Shown: positions 1 to 10,751 of the stretch, one piece after another
Numbering within the stretch: position 1 is the first letter of the stretch
Layout: each line of letters starts with the position of its first letter
DNA from: Herpomyces periplanetae
Lineage: Eukaryota; Ascomycota; Laboulbeniomycetes; Herpomycetales; Herpomycetaceae
Length of the DNA: 57,913 nt
NCBI GenBank assembly: GCA_009733715.1
Contig: WMKJ01000085.1
Span: forward strand, 1 to 57,913
Direction: 5' to 3'
Translations under genes and position numbers: made by a program
The notes under the pieces: generated by a model
What the model was told of the DNA's origin: nothing
The model's input: the letters and a program-made list of their open reading frames with translations, nothing else
Databases searched by the model: none

Positions 1-77
1 AGGGGGGGGAGGAGGAGGAGGAAGAAAAGGAAAAGAAAGGGGGGGTGGGTCAGTTTGTGTGGAAGAAGGGGATTAGT
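1..77. repeat. Edge copy of internal sequence 1393-1469
   Basis: The first 77 bases align without gaps to 1393-1469 in the same orientation. I count three differences (positions 4, 7 and 40), all A in the internal copy and G here. The identity stops sharply at 77/1469. The segment is purine-rich at its start but ends in unique-looking sequence (gtcagtttgtgtgg), so it is more than chance low complexity. It overlaps the stop codon of the minus-strand reading frame at 73-735. Confidence 0.85.
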
Positions 78-735
78 TTCGAGAGGAGGGATGACAAAGT
101 AGACTCATGGAAAGGGGATCTGTTGAGGTTGAGATTTGAGGGAGAATATCCGAATGCAAATTTGAGGTATTTGAAGGAGATGAACATTCCTTCATTCCTG
201 TTCCATTATGGTTAATAATACCCTCTTTATTCATACATTCCTTAGGGCATGTGATAGGCCCTAAAACGGAGGGGAGAGTCGGATTAGCTTGACCGTTAAC
301 GTTAACAGGTATAGGTGATGATGGTGTAGCGGGTTTTCTTTTGGAAGAGTTAGAGGGGGATATTAAAGTAGAAAGAATCTGTGGGGAGAAATGTGGTTGG
401 ACGGGATTTGAAGGGATTTGGGGAATTGAAGAGTTGGGGATAATAGAGTTAGAAGGAGTAAAAGGGGAGGGGGGTATATGAGAAAGATTGGGAGATTGAG
501 AAGTTGGTTGATTAACGACAGAATGAAGAGGCAGGGAAGGTTTGGTTATGTGATTGGGACTTGAAGATAATTTGGGAGGTTCAAGGGAGGTGGAAGCAGG
601 GGTAGAAGTGGGAGGGGGAGGGGAATGGGAATGGGATAAAGAAGATTTTGCTGAAAGATTAAGTTGATAGGTGGAAGAGATTAGGAAGCCACGATTGTCA
701 GATTGATCGCGAGAGGGAGTAGCATCTAAAGGCAT
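73..735 (-). CDS. Ser/Pro-rich hypothetical protein, 3' end truncated at the window edge
   Basis: This is an open frame of 220 codons on the minus strand, starting at ATG 733-735 with MPLDATPSRDQSDNRG. It is dominated by Ser, Pro, Thr, Asn and Leu. A short less biased stretch near residues 155-180 contains the residues LGPITCPKECMNKEG. No domain is recognised; such composition is common in disordered parts of fungal transcription factors or signalling proteins. The final residues and the stop fall inside or next to the edge copy (1-77), so the true gene probably continues beyond the window and the C-terminus shown here is artificial. Upstream lies a long tract that is pyrimidine-rich in the sense of this gene, as at other 5' ends here. 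That this is a real gene is an inference from length, edge position and upstream composition. Confidence 0.45.
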   Translation of the reverse strand: MPLDATPSRDQSDNRGFLISSTYQLNLSAKSSLSHSHSPPPPTSTPASTSLEPPKLSSSPNHITKPSLPLHSVVNQPTSQSPNLSHIPPSPFTPSNSIIPNSSIPQIPSNPVQPHFSPQILSTLISPSNSSKRKPATPSSPIPVNVNGQANPTLPSVLGPITCPKECMNKEGIINHNGTGMKECSSPSNTSNLHSDILPQISTSTDPLSMSLLCHPSSRN

Positions 736-2090
736 ATCTAGGTAGGACAGCGTAGTGGAGGATGATCAGGTTGCGCATGGATGGACGGGAGGGAGGGGAA
801 AAGAGAAGGGAAAGGAAAAAAGGAAATCACTGGGATAGGGAAGACAAATAAGAAATTGGGTAGATAGCCGGAGTTATTAGTAGAAGGGTTGAGGAGTAAA
901 TTGGAGGATAAAATGGAAGAAAAAAGAAGAGGAGAGTAAAAGGGAAAGAAAGAATAAGATGGAGGAGGAGAAGGATTAGGAGGAAAGGAAGTAGTAGAAG
1001 GAATAGAATATAGAGAGAAAGAAAAATAGATAGAGGGAGAGAGGGAAAAATAGATAGGAATAAATGTACCGAATAGGAGGGAGAGTGATCCGTAAAAGTG
1101 TTCCCCTCCTCCCCCCCTACGGAGAAAGGTGGTACCGAGCGCCGAGAAAAAGGGGTGAATCAGCTAAGGAATGAAGGGATATTGCCGGGAGGGAAGGTGC
1201 GAACAGGCGAGGTGGAGAGGGGAAGAGCAAGACAGGAACGAGTTGATGATTAATGAGATAAAAGTCAAGGTAAGCGAAGAGGCATGAGGATGGGGACGCG
1301 ATAGTAATGAAGAAAAAGACGCGAAGGTAAAGTGATGGTTGATGAAGGTGTGGAAAGAAGACGAGAGGAGGAGGAAGAGGATGATGATGAAGAGGAGGAG
1401 GAGGAGGAGGAGGAAGAAAAGGAAAAGAAAGAGGGGGTGGGTCAGTTTGTGTGGAAGAAGGGGATTAGTGGATAGAGAAAATGTAAGACAGACAAGATTT
1501 GGGGTTAATGATGAAAATTTAAGATGGGCGAATTGTAAGTTAAGGGTAGGATTGGGTAAACAATAAAGTGAGATGAAAGGTAGTTGGGAAATGATGATTA
1601 ACGGGATTGTGGGAGAGTTGAGTTGGGAGGAAGGGGAAATTTGGATGAAGTAGAAAGAGAATAAGATTTAGAAGGTGAAGGGAATAAATGGGATAAGAGG
1701 AAGAAGAGATGGAGGATGGATGATAGAAGATTTTAAACGGATATGGTTGAAGAGGGAAAATAGTAGGGGAAAATTTGTCAAACCAGGGGAGAGGCGAACA
1801 AAAACGGAGTATTAAAAGTAAGAACCAAAGGGAACCAAGTAGTAGATTGAGAGTAAAAGGCAAAAACCAGGACAAAATCCAAAGTAGAGGAAAGGAAGAT
1901 GGAGAGGATAAAAAGAAAGGATTGTACGGGGTAAAGTAAGGTAAAGAATTGGTTGATAGTAGAAGAAAAGAGAATTAGATTGTGAAAGAAGAATGGAAGA
2001 AGAGAAGAAAAAGAGAAAATAGAAATGATGAAGATTATGATGATGGTGGTGGGCAGTAAATACACTTTCACGCAGTCATGATCACGCACT
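736..2090 (-). promoter_or_regulatory. Polypurine (sense-polypyrimidine) upstream region
   Basis: About 1.3 kb whose plus strand is almost entirely A and G, broken by short mixed patches near 1080-1340. It lies just upstream of the minus-strand frame at 73-735, so in the sense of that gene it is C/T-rich. The same bias precedes CLA4, the ABCC gene and PIN4. Frames here on either strand (Arg/Lys/Glu-rich on plus, Leu/Phe/Ser-rich on minus) are by-products of the composition. It most likely holds promoter and 5' UTR; no TATA box stands out. Confidence 0.5.
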
Positions 2091-2319
2091 ACCCAACTAA
2101 GCGATTAAGTAATCGGTCTAGGCGAAGCAAATTAGTTCAGCAAGTAATTTGGAAGGTTAAGGATATTGGGAGAGCCCGAATGGGAAGGAGCGATGAGAAC
2201 AGTGAGGCCGATGAGTGGAAAGACGGATGGATTGGGGGGAAGGAATATGTAAATATGGAAGGAAAGAGGGAGGAAGAGGTGATTTTGGTATTAGTTTGTG
2301 TAGTACGGGTGGTATACAG

Positions 2320-2420
2320 AGAAAGAGACATAGGCATATGCATGGGCATGGGCATACACATCCATATCCATATCCACATCGGCATCCACATCGACATCCA
2401 CATCCACACACACATAACAT
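2320..2420. repeat. Degenerate hexamer repeat (CATNNN type)
   Basis: Imperfect hexamers, first of the ggcatg/gcatgg kind, then catcca and catatc, ending in a short CA run. The frames it opens are Met/His/Ile repeats in all readings and are not genes. The same kind of hexamer unit encodes the His-rich tail of CAF1 at 14480-14660. Confidence 0.8.
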
Positions 2421-2712
2421 ATACTTATACTTAGAATATGTAAGTAATACATAATAAGAGTAGGAGAAGAAAGGGGGGGGTATTAATTACAAGATTACAG
2501 GAAGCTAATTCTACGACCACCCAACCCACTTATCACTAATACTTGAATGATATGGAATTCACCTAACTTGATCTCAAAGAACCAATTAACCCATTCTGTC
2601 ATATAGTATTAATTACCCTGCTAAATTACTCGTGCAGGTGTAGGGCAGTTGTCTTACTAAGCACGGGATTTGGGGAAAATGGTCGACGCAAACCAGTCAA
2701 AGCAAAGCTGGA

Positions 2713-2795
2713 GGTGTGTGCGTGTGTGCGTGTGTGCGTGTGTGCGTGTGTGCATGCGTGCATGCGTGCATGAGTGCATGAGTGCGCGCGCCAGA
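2713..2795. repeat. (GTGTGC)n / (GTGCAT)n microsatellite
   Basis: Tandem gtgtgc units turn into tgcatgcg and tgcatgag variants and end in gcgcgcg. Alternating purine-pyrimidine sequence of this type can adopt Z-DNA; this is noted as a property, not a claimed function. Confidence 0.9.
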
Positions 2796-3461
2796 ACTCG
2801 TCCCTCCAATCGATCCACGTGACTACCCCATCACCCTTGCATTCGTGTTCCACCAAAATCTTGATTTGTCCATGCACGTGATACAGAACTAGGGCCTAAG
2901 TGCATACGGTTTGCGGTTCCTTCGATACAATCCACGTTTGGTGTCATGGATTGGTTAACGGGAAACGATACCTATCGCTTTACATTACATGGGGTAGCAT
3001 GCCATCAAATAGATTCAGCTTCGTGAGACCACCTTCCGCTAACACAATATAATACATACCCGACTTGAACCGAGCTAAACCGCTCACCTACAGTCACTAG
3101 TACGGCACTGTACTCTCTTTAACCGTGTAATTCATCCGTATCTCCATCTCCTAATATCAATATCCTTCATTCACGTGACCTTGGTGTGCGTCAATTGTTT
3201 GTGAGGTGGTTATTGGGAAAGGTTATACAATACACTCACTAATACATTCACACGTTCATTACTCTTGTACGTATTATTTCGGTTTAAATATCTTTCAGCT
3301 TACTCCTTAATCACTTCATACTTGTCATCAGCTTGTGCTGCTTACTTGTGAATATGATGCGTTTACGCATAGAATAGAACATATGTCTCCGCGTGTAAAT
3401 CATCTGACATAATTACCATTTCCCTATTAACTCTATTCCCCCAATCCCACTTTCATTACCT

Positions 3462-3513
3462 TTCCCATTCTCATTCCCATTCCCATTCCCATTCCCTTTC
3501 CCATTCCCATTCC
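3462..3513. repeat. (CCCATT)n minisatellite
   Basis: About eight hexamers of cccatt, with ctcatt and ccctttc variants, in intergenic DNA. No gene is associated. Confidence 0.85.
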
Positions 3514-6500
3514 TCTGTATTTACCCTATTTCGCTCGCTATCGTATACACTTGTACACTATATACCGGTAAATATGGCGTAAAATATTTTTCGTGTAATT
3601 GATAACCCTTCTAATAAACTCTGTACGCAATAATCCTTCCCCTTCCCCCCAGTCCATCATTTATAACGGTTAATTATGCAAATTTTGGTATTCCAATATT
3701 ACTCTAAACTGCTCATAACTTCAAAAAATTAACCTAAACATGAATAAACAGTAATTAACTTCAAATCTCTACAAACCCTCACTGGCTACAAGCTTGATCG
3801 ATACAGCATAATAGACAGTGAGAGCTGCAAAAAATCAAAAGTAACGATAAATGAGTCAATCAATATTTTAATGTGTATCACGGGCCAACGGAATAGTTTG
3901 AAAATGAAATACCACGCTAAGGAAACGGGATTTGTCTCCTTTGAAAGTAGAAGCATGAACAAATTAATTCCACTCCCGCCTATTCCTTCACAAAATCAGA
4001 TTTTCTTCAAGTACAAATCACGTGGAATCATATAATAAATCCAGGTTTACCTGCGGATTTACCCGTGAGGCGTTAAGCGGTGCACCTTTAAATGGATAAT
4101 GTTAATCTAGCGAAATACTACGCTACTTTATAGCACTTCTTGAAAAAGTATCCGAGTATTCTGGGTTAGGCTAAACTAGACTACACTAGGCTATGCTTTG
4201 CTATGCTTATTATTAACATTATGAATTATTCGGTTAAATTCCACTACCAATATCAATAAAAATACAAATCTTGACTTTCTATCTAACCTGGAGATATTGC
4301 GTTCATGCTGACTGGTTTTGGCGTTGGCGTAACGAAGAAAATTATTGTTTCAGGTCTTAAGCGTGTCACATCAGATTTATCGAGTATCTTTCATCTCATG
4401 CTGATGCTGATACCCATACCCGTACTGATACCGTTTATCGTAATTATCAGCTTATAACACACCGAGGCACGACAACCCACCACTACTAACAACTTCGTAT
4501 TGACCATTTCACGCTAACTTTGAGTGTAATTTGTATCGGTCAAGTACTAACTTCCGCTTTTTAATCCCAAATAAACGGTTGTCTTACTCGCATGAATGCG
4601 TATAAACCTTGCTACCCATTCCCTCAAACTTCAATTCACCCACATTTTCCCCCCGTAGCCCACCTTACTCAACAAAATCCCCATCTTATAAGCACCTGCC
4701 TAGCTGGCGTACATTCCACTCCATCGCTCCTTCCCTTGATCGCCGCTCGTCTCGTCGTAGCTGCACTTTCCCTAATCAAATTGGCAATCTTAATTTTCCG
4801 CAGTCCGCCTTCCTCCTAGGTTAGCTTCAAACCGTTTTTTCTAATGCAAAATCCTCCATTCCCATTGGACAAGCTATATAACGTCGGAGATATTTTATGC
4901 ACAATTACATCATTTTTCTTCGCCCACGTGATGCATGCATTAAGTGTAAATTGTGTAAAATCTTCCATTTTCATGTAAAAAATGGTTTAAATGTAAATTA
5001 TATACACTTCGTAATTAGCAATATTTTAAATAACCAATTTTTTTACCTTGTTAAACTTTCATAAAACATGTGCTCTTTCTTTCACAATCTTCTCCACTAA
5101 TACATGATCAAATTTCTCCTTTCTTGTCATGTAACCCTTCCTTTATCCATGCTTATCCATTAATCGTCCATCCGCATTCCCGTTAACTTGATTCCGCGCG
5201 CCAACTATTTATCTCCGGTAAAGTATATTAATCCTAGTCGGTATATTAATCTATACATTTATCCAAAGTTTACATATTTACTCTTACCCTCTGCCTAATT
5301 TCAATCATTTCAAACTATTTGTATACAGTATTCTTTCATTGGTAACCTCCGGGCTAAATTTGGTTTAACATTGATCTACAAAACTGGATTTTTCCACTAA
5401 AGGAAAACCCATGTCAAGCTGTCTGTCAATATTGTAGGCTCTAAATTTTTCTACCCATTGATAACATAGGTAGCGTAAATGCTACACGTAAAAGTTTCAC
5501 ACGTTAATCACAATTTCCTGTACATGTTTTAGATCATCCTATCCTAGCGTCTCACTTCATTCAGGGCATGTAAAATGCGTTATATATGCTAAAAATTCTT
5601 TATTCACAAAATCTCCCTTTATTTGCCTTTGTGAGAGACCGGGCTAAGGCTACGTACAAACGAACACTCTCCATCATCATTTGGCATTATTACATATTAC
5701 TCAAGTGGGGTCTACCAGAGTACTCTATTACCAATCTTAACTTGATGAATTTAACTTTAAAAATGTAAATTCCGTACAACTTTTGTTAACTTTCCGATCG
5801 CCCCGTATTCCTTCGTCTCACTTTTAGCCCTTAAAATATACCCATATTATAAATATATATCCAAATTTAATCTGCAATTATACTAATTAACTGGTACCCT
5901 GTACACGCCACCTCCATAACCAGTACTACAGTATAGACTGTTATATCAATATCTTCGATCTCGAACTTATTCTCCCATCGCCAACGCATGAACAATGATT
6001 ATGCCCATGTGCTTTTATTAAACTATGTAAACTCACCTTATCATATTACTCTAACATGCATGTACGCTTTCGTCCACGCAAGCATGGCATCTTTACGTTG
6101 TAGTCCACAAAATTACGCCAGTCTCCACTACGGTATATCCACTCCACTAAACCTGTGGTGGAAACGTTTATGAAAGTTTTCTTGCCCATAAATATTAAGA
6201 TCGTCACATTCTTCGCTGTACTTCACTTAGTCGTCACGTGTCCTTCCCCTCGCATCTCGTGCTCGGAAGTATATTGATCCGCTGGTATCGTCAAATTCGG
6301 CGCGTTTTTTTTGGACAAAACTCCATTTGTCTCCACCAACTTTTTCCTTGTTCAAGACTTTTTTATTCACAATTCAAATATAACCATCTTTAGTTTGTCC
6401 GTGGCGGGGATTTTTTTTCATGTTCAGTTATTTCTGTGCTCTGTAACATTAATTGTGTTGCTGTGAATTTTTTCATTTCACACACCCTCTACCCATTTAG

Positions 6501-6574
6501 CATAATTGTGGTATCATTGGTGTCAATTACACAAGTATATCGAAACATTTATCATCAGTTCTACTCATTCTATA

Positions 6575-8044
6575 ATGATCCACTCTGCATCCGCTTCACT
6601 ATCATCCATTTTCTTCTCTTTCTCCGCTATCACATTTGCAATTGGTATACTGGTGGGACAGCTTGTGCTTACTTTACTCATTTTCGTTCTTATCAAATTA
6701 TTCTTACTCAGTGAATTGGACGATACTCAAGTTAAATCACGCACATTATCTCATGTTGCATTTACTAAATCAAATTCCAATCCCAAGATAACTCAATCTA
6801 CTCACCCTTCACGAAAGACTTTCCCATCATCTGCTACTGATAATGATATTAGCGTATCATGGAAGTGTAGAACGTCGGATAATTCAACCTCACCTTTGCT
6901 AAAGTACAGTCGAAGTCGTTCACCTTCGTTCACCTGGGATGCCAGCGAAAAATGTTCCATAAACACATCTCACGATAACATTACCATTCCCCCATCGTCC
7001 TCCGCTTTTATTTCTCACGTGCTAACCCAGACCAAATATAAGCCTCATTATGAGAGTGTAGATTGGCTAAACGTTTTAGCAGGCCAAGCTTTAGAACATA
7101 TTCGGGCAGATTTTCGATTGCGCGCCGCTGCCTATGGATTTTCATCGGCTGTATCACAACAATCCTCGTGTGAAACATGCGATACCAAGACACACAATTA
7201 TAATAATAATGAATCACTTGAATATGATGATGAAAATATAGCAACAGCTTGTCGAGCTTTAGAAGTACGCTTTAATACATCGTCAAATAAGCCAGCATGG
7301 TTAGGTTATATTCACGTCAAAAGTTTTGAACTGGGTAATGAATATCCGGTTTTACGCAATTGTCGCATTATTCAATCCAAGCCAGTTTCAAATGAAATGA
7401 ATTCTTCTGCTGAATCAACAACTTCTTTATCACTTTTAGCCTTGATTGATGTTGAATTTCGAAATATTTTAAGTTTGGCCATTGATACAAAACTTATTCT
7501 TAACTTCCCCAGGCCCGCTGTTGCTGTACTTCCGATTTCCTTGACTGTGACTATTGAAGAATTTTCGGGAATTATATCCCTATCTCTCGAACCTCCTGAT
7601 TATGATAATACTTATTCCACATTATCATCATTACAGTCCACCGATAATGAAGTTCTTTCGTCAACTTTGCCCTTAAATCCTTCCTGTCCCGACATTGCAC
7701 CGCCACTCTCACACCGCCACGCCGCCACGCCTGCTGCGCCGCATTCCCTGCACCGCCACAGCCCTACATTGGAAAATTCGTCCGTTTTGCCCGTTATCGT
7801 GTTACGAATCCTACCAACTTATACTCTAAATTTACGTACTTCTTCCCTTGTGGGTGCGCGTGCTAGACTTTCTAATTTACCAAAAATCTCTCAATTGGTA
7901 GAATCTCGTGTACGTGAATGGTTTCATGATAAAATGGTTTCTCCCCACCGAAAATTCCCCTTGGGTAAACTTCCCTCACTCTGGTTCAATTGGATGCGTG
8001 ATAACACCTCCGAAAATATTAATGAAAATTCAAACAATATTTAA
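6575..8044 (+). CDS. MMM1: Mmm1, ER-anchored SMP-domain subunit of the ERMES complex
   Basis: Mmm1 anchors ERMES, the ER-mitochondria tether that moves phospholipids, in the ER membrane. The single exon encodes 489 aa. A hydrophobic segment at about residues 14-45 (IGILVGQLVLTLLIFVLIKL) is the membrane anchor. The lipid-binding SMP domain runs from about residue 160 to 475. Strong family signatures are SVDWLNVLAGQALEHIR, LILNFPRPAVAVLPISLTVTI, GARARLSNLPKISQLVESR and the final LPSLWFNW. The ATG at 6575 was chosen because a frame opening 69 nt earlier has no start consistent with the short lumenal N-terminus of the family. Two low-complexity inserts interrupt the SMP domain: an Asn/Asp-rich one near 7170-7240 and a His/Pro/Ala-rich one near 7695-7780. 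The gene converges on the DDT-domain gene, with 193 bp between stops. Confidence 0.93.
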   Translation: MIHSASASLSSIFFSFSAITFAIGILVGQLVLTLLIFVLIKLFLLSELDDTQVKSRTLSHVAFTKSNSNPKITQSTHPSRKTFPSSATDNDISVSWKCRTSDNSTSPLLKYSRSRSPSFTWDASEKCSINTSHDNITIPPSSSAFISHVLTQTKYKPHYESVDWLNVLAGQALEHIRADFRLRAAAYGFSSAVSQQSSCETCDTKTHNYNNNESLEYDDENIATACRALEVRFNTSSNKPAWLGYIHVKSFELGNEYPVLRNCRIIQSKPVSNEMNSSAESTTSLSLLALIDVEFRNILSLAIDTKLILNFPRPAVAVLPISLTVTIEEFSGIISLSLEPPDYDNTYSTLSSLQSTDNEVLSSTLPLNPSCPDIAPPLSHRHAATPAAPHSLHRHSPTLENSSVLPVIVLRILPTYTLNLRTSSLVGARARLSNLPKISQLVESRVREWFHDKMVSPHRKFPLGKLPSLWFNWMRDNTSENINENSNNI

Positions 8045-8192
8045 CCCTTAAATTCATTAAAAATTCCTTTATACCATTATGCTAAAGTTTATCTATTCCC
8101 TTTTAATGCTTCACTCGAATCAAACCAAACTGCCATCTATTATACACTTTACATCCTTCCCCTTCCCCGCATGGATTTTGTCAAAGATAATA

Positions 8193-8200
8193 TGACGTCA
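8193..8200. promoter_or_regulatory. TGACGTCA (CRE/ATF-type) palindrome in a convergent spacer
   Basis: A perfect 8-bp TGACGTCA lies in the 193-bp spacer between the stops of MMM1 and the DDT-domain gene. bZIP (ATF/CREB) proteins bind this palindrome. A second convergent spacer (PRP46/SIS1, 29453) holds the same element. Confidence 0.5.
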
Positions 8201-8237
8201 TAATCATTTATCCTTCAAATCGGAGTCTATGGCTACA

Positions 8238-9972
8238 TCAGAAATTGGAACAAGTTATTCGTCGCAGTAATTCTTCAGGTAATTTAAGACAAACTATAAG
8301 CTTTTTTGTTACGCCTGAATCGTGGCTTTGGGTCAGTAAACTCTTACTATCTTCATACTCATCCTGACTTGCCCATTCACTCTCGTTATTCTCGTCAAAC
8401 TCTACCAATTCAAGTTAACTTGTTATATGATTTAATCACAACAGTGTTATTGCTCACTTCATCTTCGTATACGAGAAAACTTACCCGGAGTACCATAAGG
8501 TTGGCTTGATCGATTCACTAAATCATATCGACGCTTCAAAGGTCTACCACTCGTACTAACAAGCGGTAAAGTTGCGTCTTCCGTGGCTACGTTTCCTTCA
8601 TTGTCAACGTCAGTTTCTCCATCCGAAAATGTATAACGCAAACGTTTTCCGCGTGTACGCCCTTCGTACAAGGAGAAGCCGGCTAATTCATTCTTGGCAG
8701 ATTGGACTTTTCGCATCATTCGATACTCTCGTCGCTTGCGCTTCTACTCACACGCGTATAAAGGTTAGCGCGCGTAAGCGCGCGAGACGATTGTTAACTT
8801 ACCTCTTCAGTTAATTCGAAACGCTGTATTGCTACGCTTATTCGAGCCGCTAAACGCTGACTGGAAACTTCAGGTTCACACTGTAATTGTTGGGCAACAT
8901 CACGCAATTCCCGAACACTACCTGCGATACTTTTCCATGTAGGTTGCGTTCCGTTGAGATCACTTTCTCGGTACAAGCGAAACGGAGTATCGTCTTGACC
9001 TTCAATTAACCAGTACCGTCGTTTTAGCCCATCTCTGCCCCACGGTTGTACTGATAACGGTTGGTTTAAGTCGCCTTCTCGCCGCGCTTGTTTATAAGAT
9101 TCTTTGACAATTTGACTTATAGCATCAGAGCTGTGCAATGACCATAGTATAAGCGCCTTTAGTAATGATAACTGTGGATGTGTTGTTGGTCAAATACTGC
9201 CGTTCAACATTATTGGTTAGGGCAGATTATACTTACACGTTCGGTTACGCTTAACGATAAAAAGGTTCGGTTACCAGCTAGTGGATGTTCACCATTCCAG
9301 CAGGCAAGCCATTCACTTTTGTGAGAAATTATAGCTTCTTCCAAGGCTCGATTATAGTGGGATTTCCTGTACAGAAGCGGGCGAACCAACGATAGTATCA
9401 GAGTGTATCAGCTTTTGACGTGAACGGATGGATACGGGAAACGTACTCGATGGGTTTTTTGCGGTTAAGCACGAGAGTGAGTAAAGCACAAAGTAAATTT
9501 TCAATGTGACTTGAAGCGTAAATGTCGATGGCACCGCGCTCCATATCTTGGGGTCCCAAATGGATCAATTTGGGGGGAAAGGCTTGGTGAAAGCGCGAGC
9601 GAAACATGACGATAAACTAAGCAAAGTAAAGTAAGAAAGAGGATACACGCACGCATATACGTTAATGGAATGTTGACAGGAAGGAAGTGTGATTTATGTG
9701 GAGGTGTTAAAGCGTACCGCAATATCAGGATTGTCAGCTAGCGCACATGAGTCTTGATTGTGAAAGAGGGAATTGTCCGACTTTAGGGATGGGTTGAGCG
9801 ATAGGGGTTCATGGGATAATTCAGAACGTGGTTGCGAATGGGGTGAATTGTCATTCGCAACCTTTTCAAAGTTGAATAAAGTGTGTTCATGGCACTTAAC
9901 ATGAGCTACGGATGGCGATGACAGAGACGGTGACGTTATCGTGCCACTCTTAACACTTTCAGTATCACTCAT
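8238..9972 (-). CDS. DDT/WHIM/WSD-domain chromatin-remodelling-associated protein
   Basis: Six exons joined by hand give 448 aa in frame. Introns lie at 9617-9717, 9367-9446, 9172-9236, 8744-8802 and 8402-8484. After a Ser-rich N-terminus the protein reads DNPDIAFIVMFRSRF and PPKLIHLGPQDMERGAI (DDT-like helices), LLCALLTLVLNRKKPIE and ISHKSEWLACWNGEHPLAGN (WHIM-like), then WGRDGLKRRYWLIEGQDDTPF (the WSD/D-TOX-type motif of this protein class), then KRKRREYR and LYEGRTRGKRLRYTFSD. DDT-WHIM proteins are non-catalytic partners of ISWI-type remodellers and place the motor on linker DNA. It is short for the class, with no PHD finger, bromodomain or WAC domain, so it resembles small fungal DDT proteins rather than Itc1 or BPTF. 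The family assignment is from motif memory; the exon joins are strong. Confidence 0.75.
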
Positions 9973-10751
9973 ATCCCAACCGAAAGTTCGGTATACGAAT
10001 AATTCGAACAGCGATTATTTTGCGTAATAAGAACTAGTATAAATGAAAAACCAATGTCGACATCGACGAGCTAGCTAACGCGTTCAGTGCCGTAGACGTA
10101 ACAATTGAAAATTAGCTTAGTGGAAAATAGTGGAAAATACGCGTCAATCGATCAGGCCAGCTTTATAGCCCGTATATGCGCTTCATGATTTACATTGATC
10201 TTGGACTAACGTAATTAACAAAGCCTGAGAAAAAAGTAACAATTTAACCAAGCCTAAAATTTGGCGGAATAAATAAAAGACAAGAAGGATTGAGAATTAA
10301 AATAAAGCCGAAGAAAACAGAAGTTCAAGCACTAAAAAATTCATCACGTTCAAATGAACGTTTAAATCGAGCGTGAACCACCCCACATCACGTGCCAGGC
10401 CGTCGGTACATTGATGTTCCGAAAACGCACGTGCCCTCGCTTATTACGCGGTATGATGCTTAGTCATGTGTGTGTGTGTGGCACGGGACGGGGGTTTCGC
10501 TGAACACTTTGAAGATGATGATGACCAGGACAATTCATCATTATGATTATTATTACGATAACTTTAACTTCAACTTTGAAACGGTTAGGCTAAGGGAAGG
10601 TCGTACGGGGAATTTTTAACGGATAAATAAGGAAGAAGAACAACAAGAAGTGTGGTTACATTGGCGGGTGTGTATACTTGGTTGGTTTAGGTACATGGTT
10701 TTTGGCAAGGTTGACGTGTGAGAGCGGGCTTTTTGCGATTTTATCGACATT
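9973..10751. promoter_or_regulatory. Divergent promoter region of the DDT-domain gene and RPS26
   Basis: This 779-bp spacer lies between divergent start codons. It contains two CACGTG palindromes (10389 and 10428), a short TG run at about 10469, and pyrimidine/purine tracts. The CACGTG pair about 320-360 bp upstream of RPS26 is the best candidate element; bHLH factors of the Cbf1/Tye7 type bind that core. No coding frame of substance is present. Confidence 0.5.

Larger units (their letters stand above)
2454..6574. other. Gene-poor AT-rich intergenic region
   Basis: About 4.1 kb between the hexamer repeat and MMM1. It holds two microsatellites (2713-2795 and 3462-3513), scattered CACGTG palindromes (2816, 2875, 3172, 4019, 4925, 6235) and many homopolymer runs. 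Frames are all short (under about 85 codons), of low-information composition and without recognisable motifs. I looked for tRNA A/B boxes on both strands and found no convincing pair. The last few hundred bases are presumably the MMM1 promoter (T-rich, for example 6301-6440). Confidence 0.6.

Noticed and set aside
1339-2434. Several frames of 75-118 codons on both strands over 1339-2434
   Set aside because: They follow from polypurine and hexamer composition (Arg/Lys/Glu, Leu/Phe/Ser or His/Ile/Met repeats), overlap in all frames and show no motif.
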